NCBI RefSeq assembly: GCF_025995175.1
Contig: NZ_BAPV01000061.1
Coordinates: 124,001-188,000 of the forward strand
Direction: 5' to 3'
Length of the DNA stretch: 64,000 nucleotides
DNA from: Asaia krungthepensis NRIC 0535
Lineage (GTDB): Bacteria > Pseudomonadota > Alphaproteobacteria > Acetobacterales > Acetobacteraceae
In this document: positions 43,521 to 52,419 of the stretch, in pieces
Layout: each line of letters begins with the position of its first letter
Position numbering within the stretch: the stretch's first letter is position 1
Translations under genes and position numbers: made by a program
The notes under the pieces: generated by a model
Database searches by the model: none
Seen by the model: only the letters and a program-made list of their open reading frames with translations
What the model was told of the DNA's origin: nothing

Positions 43521-45782
43521 TCACGCCGCCATATCCGGCACCTGATCGACGTCTGCGCGATATCGCCCTGTTTGCAGGATTTCGATCGTGAGTGAGGTAA
43601 CACGCTCCCCCCCGAGGGGCTTCAGCTCAATCAAGGCGCGCCCGGTCGTCCACCGGCCAGTTTCTGTCTCAAAACCATGCCACCCTTCGATGGAAACCGG
43701 GGTCAGGTGGGCGTTGCAAACATGATCCAGGGCGGAACCGTGATGGCATATTTCCCCGACCAACAGACCGAGTTCACGTCGATCATCCACATACGGTCCA
43801 ACCGCATCGCAAGGGCGGAAACGCCGGGAGCACAGCCACAGACGGGTCGCGCCAGGGGGGACCAGGAATGTGACCCTGTTATCCACCCGCTCCAGCACCT
43901 CCAGCGCGTTACCGCAATGGTCGCGCAATGTCAGTCCGGGATCGGAAGTGGTCGCGATCTCCGGTCGAGGGGCATAACAATTCCCGCTTGCAGCGCGCGC
44001 AGATAGCGCCTGATGCAGAGGCTGGACGAAAGCGACCGAGGTCTCGAGAGGCGCTGCAAGTTCACGATGGTTTTGACACCCCTCACTAGCCTTCAGCAAC
44101 CGCAACCCGGAGATACCTGGCCTCTCGGCTGGAGCAAGATAACTCTCCGTCTCTGCCCCATTCGCGAGAATGACAGAGTGGCGCTCAAGCTCTACGTGGT
44201 AATAATGATAGCGCTTGAAGCTTCGGTCATAATCAATGCTCGCCCCATTGACGAGCATTCGCACCGGCACAAAGCGACCCCCGAAGAGGAAACAATGCTC
44301 GGCCGTGACAAGCAGATCTTTGTGCGGCACTCCGGCGCTGAAGGCGCCCCTGCGAATGCGCACGGGATATCCGGCCAGATCGGCTTCCATGGCTGCACGT
44401 ATCAGCACATGACGTCTTACAACGCGTTCGATTGTCCGCAGGATACGCGTGCCCTTGTCCAGGCAAACAAGGCTGTCACCGGGAGCCAGCGTTTCGACCG
44501 CCCTTTCTCCATGGCTTGTCAAAAGAAGACACCCCGCGAGGAAACAGGCCTCTTCACCCAGCTCTTCGATGGACACAAATGAGTCTTCACCGCTCTTCGG
44601 GGCAATGACGACACCGCCGGGTTGCGCTATGAGCGACCCCGAGCAGACAATGACTGGATGGTCTGCTACCCCGCCACTCATGACCGTCAGAAATGCGCGC
44701 CCATCCGCATCGGATCCCATGAAAAGATCGTTGGTGGAGCGGCCCAGCGTCCCAACATGCAACTCAGCGCCGGCATAGATGGTGTTCAGCGATGCGCCAC
44801 CAGACTGGATTTGGACCAACCCTTTGGAGAGGTAAGAGTCACATAGGATGCCTCCATCCTCTACTGTGATCATGAGCGACTCTCCCACCAGGCCGGAGAT
44901 AACGGCGCCACGCGTTACGACGAGCGACGCTCCAGCCTCGATTGTGGGTGGCTCTGACCAGATGGCCCGCTCTCCATCGCTGAAATAGGTCCGCCCTGCT
45001 TCATCGATAACCGCGCTCCACACGAGAGCATCGCTCAGATCGAAGATCGACGGCAATTCGGGCCGATCCGGGATAGTGATTTCGCCGCCAAATGGTGAAT
45101 CGCTCCAGAGAGTCGCGCCGGGGGCCAGCGCGAGATTATTTGTCTGAACCTCTGGCTGAATCTGCAGTGTGCAGCCGGAGCCAACCGAGGCCCCATCGAG
45201 AGCGGCGCCGATATCCATGAGGGCGTCCGATCTGGCATCGAGGAGGAGATCTTTGGCAAGCCCCCCTGAACGAACATGCATCGTAGACCTAATATCGTCG
45301 ACGTCCGACAGCACGTCCCCCGATGAAAAACCGCCCGAATAGACAAGCACCTGCGTCGCCTCGAGGCTGTTGCCCTCGCTCCGTCCTCCGCTCAGGATCG
45401 AGACGGATGACCGGTCGAGATGAGCCGAAGCAAGCAGCCCGCCCGATCCGACGATAACCTCGAACATGCCTCCCCCGGTGACGTTCGGATCCTCGGGAAA
45501 CGACGTCACATCAAGGGCCGAGACGACCGCTCCCTGTGTGATGGTGAGTTCTGTCGGGCGCCCAAACTTCACAAGCCCCGTGAGGGTCACGCTGCCGCTC
45601 ACGTAAACCATGCCTTCGGCGCTTGATACGGCAGACCAGTTCCCACTGATCCGATCTTGATCGAGCGTCCGCAACACCGGCGCGAAACTACCTTGGATCG
45701 AGGCTCCTCCGGGAGCAATCACAGATGATATGTCGCCCTGCCCGTATTGAATGGGGGACTGCTCTTTGCCAGCAATGATCAA
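43521..45782 (-). CDS. AIDA-like beta-solenoid protein with Hint_2 domain, paralogue B
   Basis: A 753-residue protein from a TTG start with CGGAG 7 nt upstream. It carries two copies of the module seen in paralogue A, beginning NWSAVSSAEGMVYVSG (Trp49) and VWSAVIDEAGRTYFSD (Trp255), each followed by an L-x-[IV]-T-x-G-A-V-[VI]-S strand and SGG turns of a beta-solenoid. The Hint_2 domain begins at Cys413 (EACFLAGCLLL) with VTAEHCFLFGGRFVPVRMLV and YHVELERHSVILANG. The C-terminal region, with LWLCSRRFRPCDAVGPYVDDRRELG and final VPDMAA, is the part most like paralogue A. No signal peptide. Function unknown; a cell-surface or matrix protein is likely. Confidence 0.85.
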   Translation of the reverse strand: MIIAGKEQSPIQYGQGDISSVIAPGGASIQGSFAPVLRTLDQDRISGNWSAVSSAEGMVYVSGSVTLTGLVKFGRPTELTITQGAVVSALDVTSFPEDPNVTGGGMFEVIVGSGGLLASAHLDRSSVSILSGGRSEGNSLEATQVLVYSGGFSSGDVLSDVDDIRSTMHVRSGGLAKDLLLDARSDALMDIGAALDGASVGSGCTLQIQPEVQTNNLALAPGATLWSDSPFGGEITIPDRPELPSIFDLSDALVWSAVIDEAGRTYFSDGERAIWSEPPTIEAGASLVVTRGAVISGLVGESLMITVEDGGILCDSYLSKGLVQIQSGGASLNTIYAGAELHVGTLGRSTNDLFMGSDADGRAFLTVMSGGVADHPVIVCSGSLIAQPGGVVIAPKSGEDSFVSIEELGEEACFLAGCLLLTSHGERAVETLAPGDSLVCLDKGTRILRTIERVVRRHVLIRAAMEADLAGYPVRIRRGAFSAGVPHKDLLVTAEHCFLFGGRFVPVRMLVNGASIDYDRSFKRYHYYHVELERHSVILANGAETESYLAPAERPGISGLRLLKASEGCQNHRELAAPLETSVAFVQPLHQALSARAASGNCYAPRPEIATTSDPGLTLRDHCGNALEVLERVDNRVTFLVPPGATRLWLCSRRFRPCDAVGPYVDDRRELGLLVGEICHHGSALDHVCNAHLTPVSIEGWHGFETETGRWTTGRALIELKPLGGERVTSLTIEILQTGRYRADVDQVPDMAA

Positions 45783-46299
45783 TTGATTACTCCGGGATAC
45801 AGGGAATGGACCTCGACACTGCCCGCATGTTCCAGAGTGACCCAGCGATCTTCGGAACCTGCGGATATGATATATCTACTGCACATTTTTACGGACCGTC
45901 TGCAGGGTTCTATTTATCAAATTATTATATTGGTTCAGTTATTCAAATAATTACCAGGCACATCTGATGATAAAATCATGAGTTATGCTCGGCTTTGCAT
46001 TGCATCGCTCCTCCTGCGCGCGAGGAACGCCGCCATGTTCCACGAAACCTGCAGCTTTCAGGTATGAAAGAGAGGCCTTTGACACAGCATGTTTCCAAGC
46101 TTCGCGATGCTCCTGTCGCAGGCAAAGGAGGGATCGACACTGGCATAGAGAGCTCTCGCGCCAGGAACTCATCCTCCCGAATTCACGGCTCAGGGCGGTA
46201 TCTGCGCTCGACGACCGTGTCTGAGCGCGGGCCGCGACAATGAAAAAGGGCGGCCTTGAGAGGGCCGCCCTTTTTGAACACGATTGCTGCCAGACAGTC
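45783..46299. other. Gap without supported gene; strong terminator at its end
   Basis: About 515 bases. The first 180 are AT-rich and probably hold the promoter of Hint paralogue B. The rest has short frames on both strands with unnatural composition. A strong hairpin at 46243-46275 closes the region. Confidence 0.45.
46243..46275. terminator. Bidirectional intrinsic terminator after cysNC
   Basis: AAAAAGGGCGGCC and GGCCGCCCTTTTT form a long perfect stem with A and T tracts on both sides, 25 bases after the cysNC stop. It is the clearest rho-independent terminator in the window. Confidence 0.85.
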
Positions 46300-48180
46300 T
46301 CAGTGCTTGAGCTTTGCCTCGATGAATTCCCTGAAGCCGGAAACCGTCCCTGCAAGCGCACCATCTGTTTCGAGACGCAGTGCAGGAGCCTGCGGCGCCT
46401 CATAGGGCGCGCTTACGCCTGTGAAGTCCTGTATACGGCCCGCACGCGCGGCAGCGTAGAGTCCCTTCGGATCGCGTGTCTCACATATCGCAAGAGCCGT
46501 ATCCACATGCACCTCGTGGAATCCCTCGCCGATGATCTGGGCTGCAAGGGCACGATCCTCGATCAGGGGCGAAACGAGCGCGACGATCACGGCCTGACCG
46601 CTTTCAGCGAGAAGGCGCGCCACGTGTGCGGTGCGGCGGATATTCTCTCGACGATCCTCGGGAGAGAAGCCGAGATCGCTGCACAGACCGGCACGCAGCG
46701 TATCGCCATCGAGTACAGTCGTGCGCAGTCCCTCTGCGACAAGTTCGCTCTCCACCGCACGGGCGATGGTGCTCTTGCCCGAGCCGGGCAGGCCTGTGAG
46801 CCAGAAGACGCCACCATCATGACCATGCAGCGCGCGACGCTGGCCCAAGCTGACCCTGCTGGCCGTCGGATGAATGGCATGGGCGCCATCTGGCAGTTCT
46901 GCCGCGCCGAGCAGCGGCGCACCGCCTACGATGCGCTGGAAACGATCGACCAGCACACCCCTGCCATCGCTGTAACCGGGCGAGAACGGGTCGAAGAGAA
47001 TGGCATGGGACGCCACGAGCGTGATCTCGGCGAAGCCGTCAGGCGGCACCTCATCGCCGGGCGACAGGGTCAGATCGTCAAGATTTACCACGGCGTCGAT
47101 CGAGGCGACCGTGACGTCATGTTCGGCCGTTGCCAGACGCAGGGTGAAGCTCTCGCCAACGCGCAGCGGCTCTCCACGCAGCCAGAACAGCCGCGTACGC
47201 AGGCGCGCAGTGCGAATAGGGGCCGTGCCCGTCTCCTGCGCCGGAAAGAGCAGATCGCCACGATCAGGCACCAGATCGGGTTCAAGGCGCAGGGCGATCG
47301 ACTCTCCGGCTCCCGCCACCGGATTTTCCGGCGCATGCCAGCGGCAGATCTCTGCCACGGTCGCCTGCTGCCCCTGCGAGCCGATCATGATCCGGTCGCC
47401 TGCACGGATGACACCGCGCTCGATACGCCCTGCGACATAGCGCACGTCATCGAAGCGATAGACATCCTGGACAGGCATGCGGAAATCGAGCGCAAGGCGC
47501 GACGCCGGAGCGGGCACGGAAGCCAGCGCCTCAACCAGCGTCGGGCCGGTATACCAGGGCGCACGCTCTGAGCGTGTGGCGATATTATCGCCATCACGCG
47601 CAGAAGCCGGCACGAATGCCTCAACCGTGATTTCCAGGCGGCCAAGCAGGTCGCGCACATCGGCTTCAGCCTGGCCAATCCTGGCCTGATCGAAATCGAG
47701 CAGATCGGATTTGTTGAGCAGCACGATCACATGGCGAATGCCGATGAGACGCAGCAACATGGCATGGCGGCGCGTCTGTTCCTGTGCGCCTTCAAGCGCG
47801 TCCACCACCAGGACGGCGGCCTCCGCATCGGCAGCGCCCGTGATCATGTTGCGCAGAAACTGGCGGTGGCCCGGTGCGTCGACAATGACGAATTCACGCC
47901 CGCCCAGATGGAAGGGGATGCGCGTGGAATCGACCGTCACGCCCTGGTCGCGTTCGATCTGAAGCGAGTCGAGCAGGAAGCTCCACTCCACAGCCAGACC
48001 GCGCTTGCGGCTGCTCTCGACGATCTGGGCCAGCTTGCCGTCCTGCAGACTATCCGTGTCATAGAGCAGACGACCGATCAGGGTCGATTTGCCATGGTCG
48101 ACATGGCCCACGATCACGATGGGGGTAGCAGCCGCGCGCAGCGAGGCGGGAAGGTCATTGGTTGTCATGTTATCGCCCAT
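46300..48180 (-). CDS. cysNC: Bifunctional sulfate adenylyltransferase subunit 1 / APS kinase
   Basis: A 626-residue fusion. The CysN part (residues 1-~430) is an EF-Tu-like GTPase: [31 protein letters not shown] and LNKSDLLD. The CysC part (~445-626) is the APS kinase: [18 protein letters not shown] with the P-loop and [21 protein letters not shown]. CysN uses GTP to help CysD make adenylyl sulfate; CysC phosphorylates it to PAPS. ATG 48180 lies 3 nt after the cysD stop; an in-frame ATG at 48168 is also possible. End of the cys run. Confidence 0.96.
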   Translation of the reverse strand: MGDNMTTNDLPASLRAAATPIVIVGHVDHGKSTLIGRLLYDTDSLQDGKLAQIVESSRKRGLAVEWSFLLDSLQIERDQGVTVDSTRIPFHLGGREFVIVDAPGHRQFLRNMITGAADAEAAVLVVDALEGAQEQTRRHAMLLRLIGIRHVIVLLNKSDLLDFDQARIGQAEADVRDLLGRLEITVEAFVPASARDGDNIATRSERAPWYTGPTLVEALASVPAPASRLALDFRMPVQDVYRFDDVRYVAGRIERGVIRAGDRIMIGSQGQQATVAEICRWHAPENPVAGAGESIALRLEPDLVPDRGDLLFPAQETGTAPIRTARLRTRLFWLRGEPLRVGESFTLRLATAEHDVTVASIDAVVNLDDLTLSPGDEVPPDGFAEITLVASHAILFDPFSPGYSDGRGVLVDRFQRIVGGAPLLGAAELPDGAHAIHPTASRVSLGQRRALHGHDGGVFWLTGLPGSGKSTIARAVESELVAEGLRTTVLDGDTLRAGLCSDLGFSPEDRRENIRRTAHVARLLAESGQAVIVALVSPLIEDRALAAQIIGEGFHEVHVDTALAICETRDPKGLYAAARAGRIQDFTGVSAPYEAPQAPALRLETDGALAGTVSGFREFIEAKLKH

Positions 48181-48183
48181 AAC

Positions 48184-49029
48184 TCAGAGATAGCCCGCAA
48201 CGCGCAGACGCTCGAAAGCGTCTTCGGATTCATGATCCATGGCGCGACCGGCGCGCTCGGAGGTCTTGCTGTTCTCGAGCTCGGCAATTACCTCGGCCAA
48301 GGTCGAGGCATTGCTGTCGATGGGGCTCGTGATGTCCTGATCGCCCAGCGAGCGATAGCGCTTGCCGTTTTTGGCGAAATACAGATCAACCAGTGGAATG
48401 TTCTCGCGCTCGATATAGCGCCAGATATCGATCTCACGCCATGAGAGCAGCGGATGCACACGGATATGCATGCCGTCCTCATAGGGCGTGGCGTACTGGT
48501 CCCAGAATTCGGGCGGCTGGTTGCGTACGTCCCAGCGATGCCCGGCACCACGCGGGCTGAACACACGTTCCTTGGCGCGTGTCGCCTGCTCGTCACGACG
48601 GATACCGGCAATCACACCACGCAGCTTGTGCTTCTCGATCAGACTCGCCAGTCCGGCGGTCTTGCGCGCGGCAGAGCGCGCCGCAGGCGGGAGCGAGGGA
48701 TCGATCTCCTCGACCGGCGGGCAGTCGCCAAGCATCAGATCGAGATTCCACTTCTTGGTGTATTCCTCGCGGAACGCATACATTTCGGGGAATTTTTTGC
48801 CCGTATCGACATGCATGACCGGAAACGGCACACGCCCCATGAAAGCCTTGCGCGCCAGCCAGACCATGACATTGCTGTCCTTGCCCAGAGACCAGAGCAG
48901 GGAGAGCGGACGCAGCTTGCGATAGGCCTCACGCAGAATGAAGATGCTCTGCGCCTCGAGCTGGTCGAGATCGTCCATGGCGCGCGGGGTGGCCAGGGTG
49001 GTAGCTGGGCTGGGGGGCACCAAACTCAT
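48184..49029 (-). CDS. cysD: Sulfate adenylyltransferase subunit 2
   Basis: A 281-residue PP-loop enzyme joining sulfate and ATP into adenylyl sulfate. LLWSLGKDSNVMVWLARKAF is the SGGKDS-type PP motif; VMHVDTGKKFPEMYAFRE, GVIAGIRRDEQATRAKE and FSPRGAGHRWDVRNQPPEFW are CysD-specific. CGGAG 6 nt upstream supports ATG 49029. It lies 11 nt after cysH and 3 nt before cysNC, consistent with a single transcript. Confidence 0.96.
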   Translation of the reverse strand: MSLVPPSPATTLATPRAMDDLDQLEAQSIFILREAYRKLRPLSLLWSLGKDSNVMVWLARKAFMGRVPFPVMHVDTGKKFPEMYAFREEYTKKWNLDLMLGDCPPVEEIDPSLPPAARSAARKTAGLASLIEKHKLRGVIAGIRRDEQATRAKERVFSPRGAGHRWDVRNQPPEFWDQYATPYEDGMHIRVHPLLSWREIDIWRYIERENIPLVDLYFAKNGKRYRSLGDQDITSPIDSNASTLAEVIAELENSKTSERAGRAMDHESEDAFERLRVAGYL

Positions 49030-49040
49030 TTTATGCTCCG

Positions 49041-49724
49041 TTATCGCGCAGGCAGGTGAATGCCGCATTCGGTTTTGGTCTGTCCGGCCCAGCGTCCGGC
49101 TCTGGGGTCTTCGCCTTCGGCGACGGCGCGCGTGCAGGGCGCACAGCCGATGGAGGCGAAGCCGAGACTTGTCAGGGGGTGACGCGGCAAGGCGCGGCGA
49201 GTCATTTCCGCGTCAATGCGCTCGCGTGTCCACGACGCGAGGGGATTGATCTTGGCGCGCCCGTCTTCGAGCGGCTCAACCAGCTTCATCGCCGCGCGTG
49301 TGGCTGCCTGGCCGCGTTTGCGCCCCGTTATCCACGCATCGTAATCGTTCAATGCTGCGTCCATGGGTTCGACCTTGCGCAGCGCACAACAGGCATCGGG
49401 GTCGAAATCAGCCAGCATATCCTGCGGGTCGCGGTCCTGCAGGGCCTCGGCGGTGGGCGCAATATTGATCACACCCGTCAGGCCGAGATGATTGATCAGC
49501 GTATCGCGATAGGCCAGAGTCTCCGGGAAATGACGCCGTGTATCGAGAAAGAAGATCGGAAAATCGGTGTCGATATCCGCGATCATCGCCAAGAGTAGCG
49601 CAGATTCTGCACCGAAGGACGAGACCAGTGCCATGCGACCGGCAAGCAACTCCATGGAGCGTTCCAAAATGGAGGCTTCCGGGGTCTGTTCGAGGATCTG
49701 CCGTTCTGCCTGCGTCAGGGCCAT
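49041..49724 (-). CDS. cysH: Phosphoadenylyl/adenylyl sulfate reductase with iron-sulfur motif
   Basis: A 227-residue reductase making sulfite from APS (or PAPS). LVSSFGAESALLL is the PP-loop, FFLDTRRHFPET and INPLASWTRERID are family segments, and the cysteines of CCALRKVEP and IGCAPCTR are the CC...CxxC set that binds [4Fe-4S] in APS-type reductases. KTECGIHLP holds the catalytic Cys. The ATG at 49724 gives the normal family N-terminus; an upstream frame start at 49793 does not. Follows cysG on the same strand after ~90 bases. Confidence 0.95.
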   Translation of the reverse strand: MALTQAERQILEQTPEASILERSMELLAGRMALVSSFGAESALLLAMIADIDTDFPIFFLDTRRHFPETLAYRDTLINHLGLTGVINIAPTAEALQDRDPQDMLADFDPDACCALRKVEPMDAALNDYDAWITGRKRGQAATRAAMKLVEPLEDGRAKINPLASWTRERIDAEMTRRALPRHPLTSLGFASIGCAPCTRAVAEGEDPRAGRWAGQTKTECGIHLPAR

Positions 49725-49817
49725 GACTGGATAATCCACACTAGAAAATCGCTTATTGCGCCGTGAGCCTCGACATAATACCTCGAACCCCAACGTGCAA
49801 TGGGTAATCTACGAACT

Positions 49818-51218
49818 TCACGTTTCTTGATGGTGAATTGAACGGCGATGCGTCACCACCTCACCGACCAGCGTCAAAGCGGGGCTCACAACGCGACGCT
49901 CGAGGATCAACGCGGGCAGCGTGGCAAGCGTTGCCACATGCACACGCTGGTCATAACGTGTCCCATGCTCGATCACCGCAGCAGGCCAGTCGGGCGGCAG
50001 TCCATGGGCCTGTAGCTGGGCACACAGATCCGCCATGGGGGCGAGGCCCATATAGATGGCCAGGGTCTGGCCTTTCTTGGCGAGGCTCGGCCAGTCGAGA
50101 TTGAGCGTGCCATCAGCCCGTGCATGGCCGGTCACGAACACGCAGCTTTGTGCGCAGTCACGATGCGTGAGTGGAATACCCGCCGCCGCGCCGCACCCGC
50201 TCGCCGCCGTGATACCGGGAATGACACGCACCGTAATCCCGGCGTCGACAAGCGCCTCCATTTCCTCACCGCCACGGCCGAAGATGAAGGGGTCGCCGCC
50301 TTTCAGGCGCAGCACGCGCTCCCCTGCTTTCGCGCGACGGATCAGTTCCTCGTTGATGCCATCCTGTGGCAGGGAATGGTTGCTGCGCTTCTTGCCTACA
50401 AAAACGCGTTCGGCATCACGCCGCACACGGTCCATGATCGCCGCCGGCACGAGCTGGTCATAAAGCACGGTATCTGCATTCTGCATGAGACGCAGTGCGG
50501 CCAGCGTCAGCAGATCAGGATCGCCCGGCCCTGCCCCTACAAGCCAGACCTCACCCTCTCTGGGCACACCCCTCAGCGTTGCCTCGAGACTCGCCCGTGC
50601 CGCCTCATCCTCACCGCGCAGGGCACGCTCGGCCCCGATCCCATCGACAAAGTCCTCCCAGGCACGACGACGAATCTGTGTGTCGGGCTGGGCCTTGCGT
50701 ATCCAGCCGCGCTGGGCCTGCATGAAGCGCGCCAGACGGGACAGCCCGTCCGGCAGGAGCGCTTCGATCTGTGTCCGCAGGCGGCGGGCAAGCACCGGTG
50801 CCGCACCATTGGTCGAGATCGCAATCTGCACGGGTGTGCGGTCGATGATCGCCGGGGTGATGAAGGTGGAGGGCGCAGGATCATCGACCACGCAGATATT
50901 CACCCCGGCCTTGCGCGCCTCTGCCGCGACCTCTCGGTTGAACTTTTCATCCTCGGTCGCGGCGAAAACGAGGCGCATGGCAGGAAGAAGAGTGCGAATC
51001 AGAGTGAGATCGAGCGGGCGGATGTCGTGACGGATGCGGCCTGTCTCGACAGCCTGCAGGATCTCCGGATCGCTCAAAACGCCGCAGACCGTGATATCGG
51101 GACAGCGTTCCAGCAGCAGGCGCAGCTTGTTGCCCGCGACCTGCCCGCCCCCCACAACAAGGGCACGCGCATCGTCAAGGCGCAAGGCAATGGGGAGATA
51201 GGTCGCTTCCTGAGTCAT
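49818..51218 (-). CDS. cysG: Siroheme synthase (multifunctional)
   Basis: A 466-residue three-activity enzyme. The N-terminal ~210 residues are precorrin-2 dehydrogenase/ferrochelatase (ARALVVGGGQVAGNKLRLLLE for NAD; dimerisation helices after). The C-terminal part is uroporphyrinogen-III methyltransferase: GEVWLVGAGPGDPDLLTLAALRLM, LRLKGGDPFIFGRGGEEME and GITAASGCGAAAGIPLTHRD. It makes siroheme for sulfite reductase, so it belongs with the cys genes that follow. No sulfite reductase gene is in this window. Confidence 0.96.
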   Translation of the reverse strand: MTQEATYLPIALRLDDARALVVGGGQVAGNKLRLLLERCPDITVCGVLSDPEILQAVETGRIRHDIRPLDLTLIRTLLPAMRLVFAATEDEKFNREVAAEARKAGVNICVVDDPAPSTFITPAIIDRTPVQIAISTNGAAPVLARRLRTQIEALLPDGLSRLARFMQAQRGWIRKAQPDTQIRRRAWEDFVDGIGAERALRGEDEAARASLEATLRGVPREGEVWLVGAGPGDPDLLTLAALRLMQNADTVLYDQLVPAAIMDRVRRDAERVFVGKKRSNHSLPQDGINEELIRRAKAGERVLRLKGGDPFIFGRGGEEMEALVDAGITVRVIPGITAASGCGAAAGIPLTHRDCAQSCVFVTGHARADGTLNLDWPSLAKKGQTLAIYMGLAPMADLCAQLQAHGLPPDWPAAVIEHGTRYDQRVHVATLATLPALILERRVVSPALTLVGEVVTHRRSIHHQET

Positions 51219-51511
51219 GCCTTCTGTATGGCGTGTACGCAGTGCTGCGCCAAGATCCGAGCCTTACCGGAGACGACTCTGCGGTAATCCTGCCAAGAAC
51301 GCCCTGATCGGGTGCTCGGCGAGGTTTCATGATGGCGAGGCCCGTCGCCGCGAGGCGCGCTTGTAAGAAACCACACGAAAATGTCGGCTGGGCAGGTGTG
51401 ATCAGCCTGTTAGCATGCCCAGCATATGAGCCGCCCCCGGAGACTTCCCTGGATGAGGGAGAGAACTTCCTGGCGCTCTTCGTCCCCGTTCACGCGCTGA
51501 AGGAAGTCTCA

Positions 51512-52279
51512 ATGTCCGACCCCTCCCTGTTTTCGCTTCATGGCAAGCGCGCGCTGATCACCGGCGCCTCGCGCGGTATCGGCTTCACGCTGGCTCAGGG
51601 CCTGGGCAGCTTTGGCGCCGAGATCATTCTCAACGGCCGCAATGCCGCCCATCTCGACTCAGCCCGTGCACGGCTGGAGGCCGAAGGGATCGCGACCCGT
51701 GGCAGCGTGTTCGACGTCACCGATCAGGATCAGGTTCTCGCGGGTGTCGAGGCCATCGAGAAGGAAGGCCCGATCGATATCCTGATCAATAACGCGGGCA
51801 TCCAGTCCCGCGCGCCGCTCGATCAGTTCCCGCGTGCGGAATGGGACAGGCTGATCTCGACAAACCTGAATGCGGTGTTTTTCGTGGCTCAGGCTGTTTC
51901 GCGCGGCATGATCGCGCGTCAGAGCGGCAAGATCGTCAATATCTGCTCGGTCCAGAGTGAGCTCGCCCGCCCGGGAATTGCGCCTTATACCGCCACGAAG
52001 GGTGCCGTGAAGATGCTGACCAAGGGCATGGCAACGGATTGGGCACGCCATGGATTGCAGATTAACGGTCTGGCCCCTGGCTATTTCGAGACAGAGATGA
52101 ATGCGGCGCTCGTGGCCGATCCCGAATTTTCCTCATGGCTGTGCAAGCGCACACCGGCCGCACGCTGGGGCAAGGCGAGTGAACTTGTGGGGGCAGCGGT
52201 GTTCCTCTCCTCGGAGGCATCGAGCTTCGTGAATGGCCATATTCTGATGGTTGACGGAGGTTTGACGGCATCGGTCTAG
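51512..52279 (+). CDS. gno: Gluconate 5-dehydrogenase / 5-keto-gluconate reductase
   Basis: A 255-residue short-chain dehydrogenase interconverting gluconate and 5-ketogluconate with NADP(H) in the cytosol. MSDPSLFSLHGKRALITGASRGIG, FDVTDQDQVL, LINNAGIQSRAPL, NICSVQSELARPGIAPYTATKGAVK (catalytic Tyr and Lys) and GLAPGYFETEM are nearly identical to Gluconobacter Gno as I recall it. AGGAAG lies 6-8 nt before the ATG at 51512; upstream in-frame sequence is not family-like. It is a marker of acetic acid bacteria. Stands alone, divergent from cysG. Confidence 0.95.
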   Translation: MSDPSLFSLHGKRALITGASRGIGFTLAQGLGSFGAEIILNGRNAAHLDSARARLEAEGIATRGSVFDVTDQDQVLAGVEAIEKEGPIDILINNAGIQSRAPLDQFPRAEWDRLISTNLNAVFFVAQAVSRGMIARQSGKIVNICSVQSELARPGIAPYTATKGAVKMLTKGMATDWARHGLQINGLAPGYFETEMNAALVADPEFSSWLCKRTPAARWGKASELVGAAVFLSSEASSFVNGHILMVDGGLTASV

Positions 52280-52419
52280 GCCGCTCTTAATTGACTGTTT
52301 ACGCATTCACGCTTCAGGCGCTATGAACTTCAGGGATAGAGCGGGCTCACTCAATAGTGCCTGAGACGCCTGGCCAGCCCTGATGGGCCGGCTGCCTGAC
52401 ATGCCGGGGGGCGTTCAAC

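Noticed and set aside
45985-46243. Short frames of ~80 codons between Hint paralogue B and cysNC
   Set aside because: Cys/Arg-rich translations on both strands with no ribosome site.
46240-47571. 443-codon plus-strand frame opposite cysNC
   Set aside because: Runs through a strong terminator and is antisense to conserved GTPase and kinase motifs.
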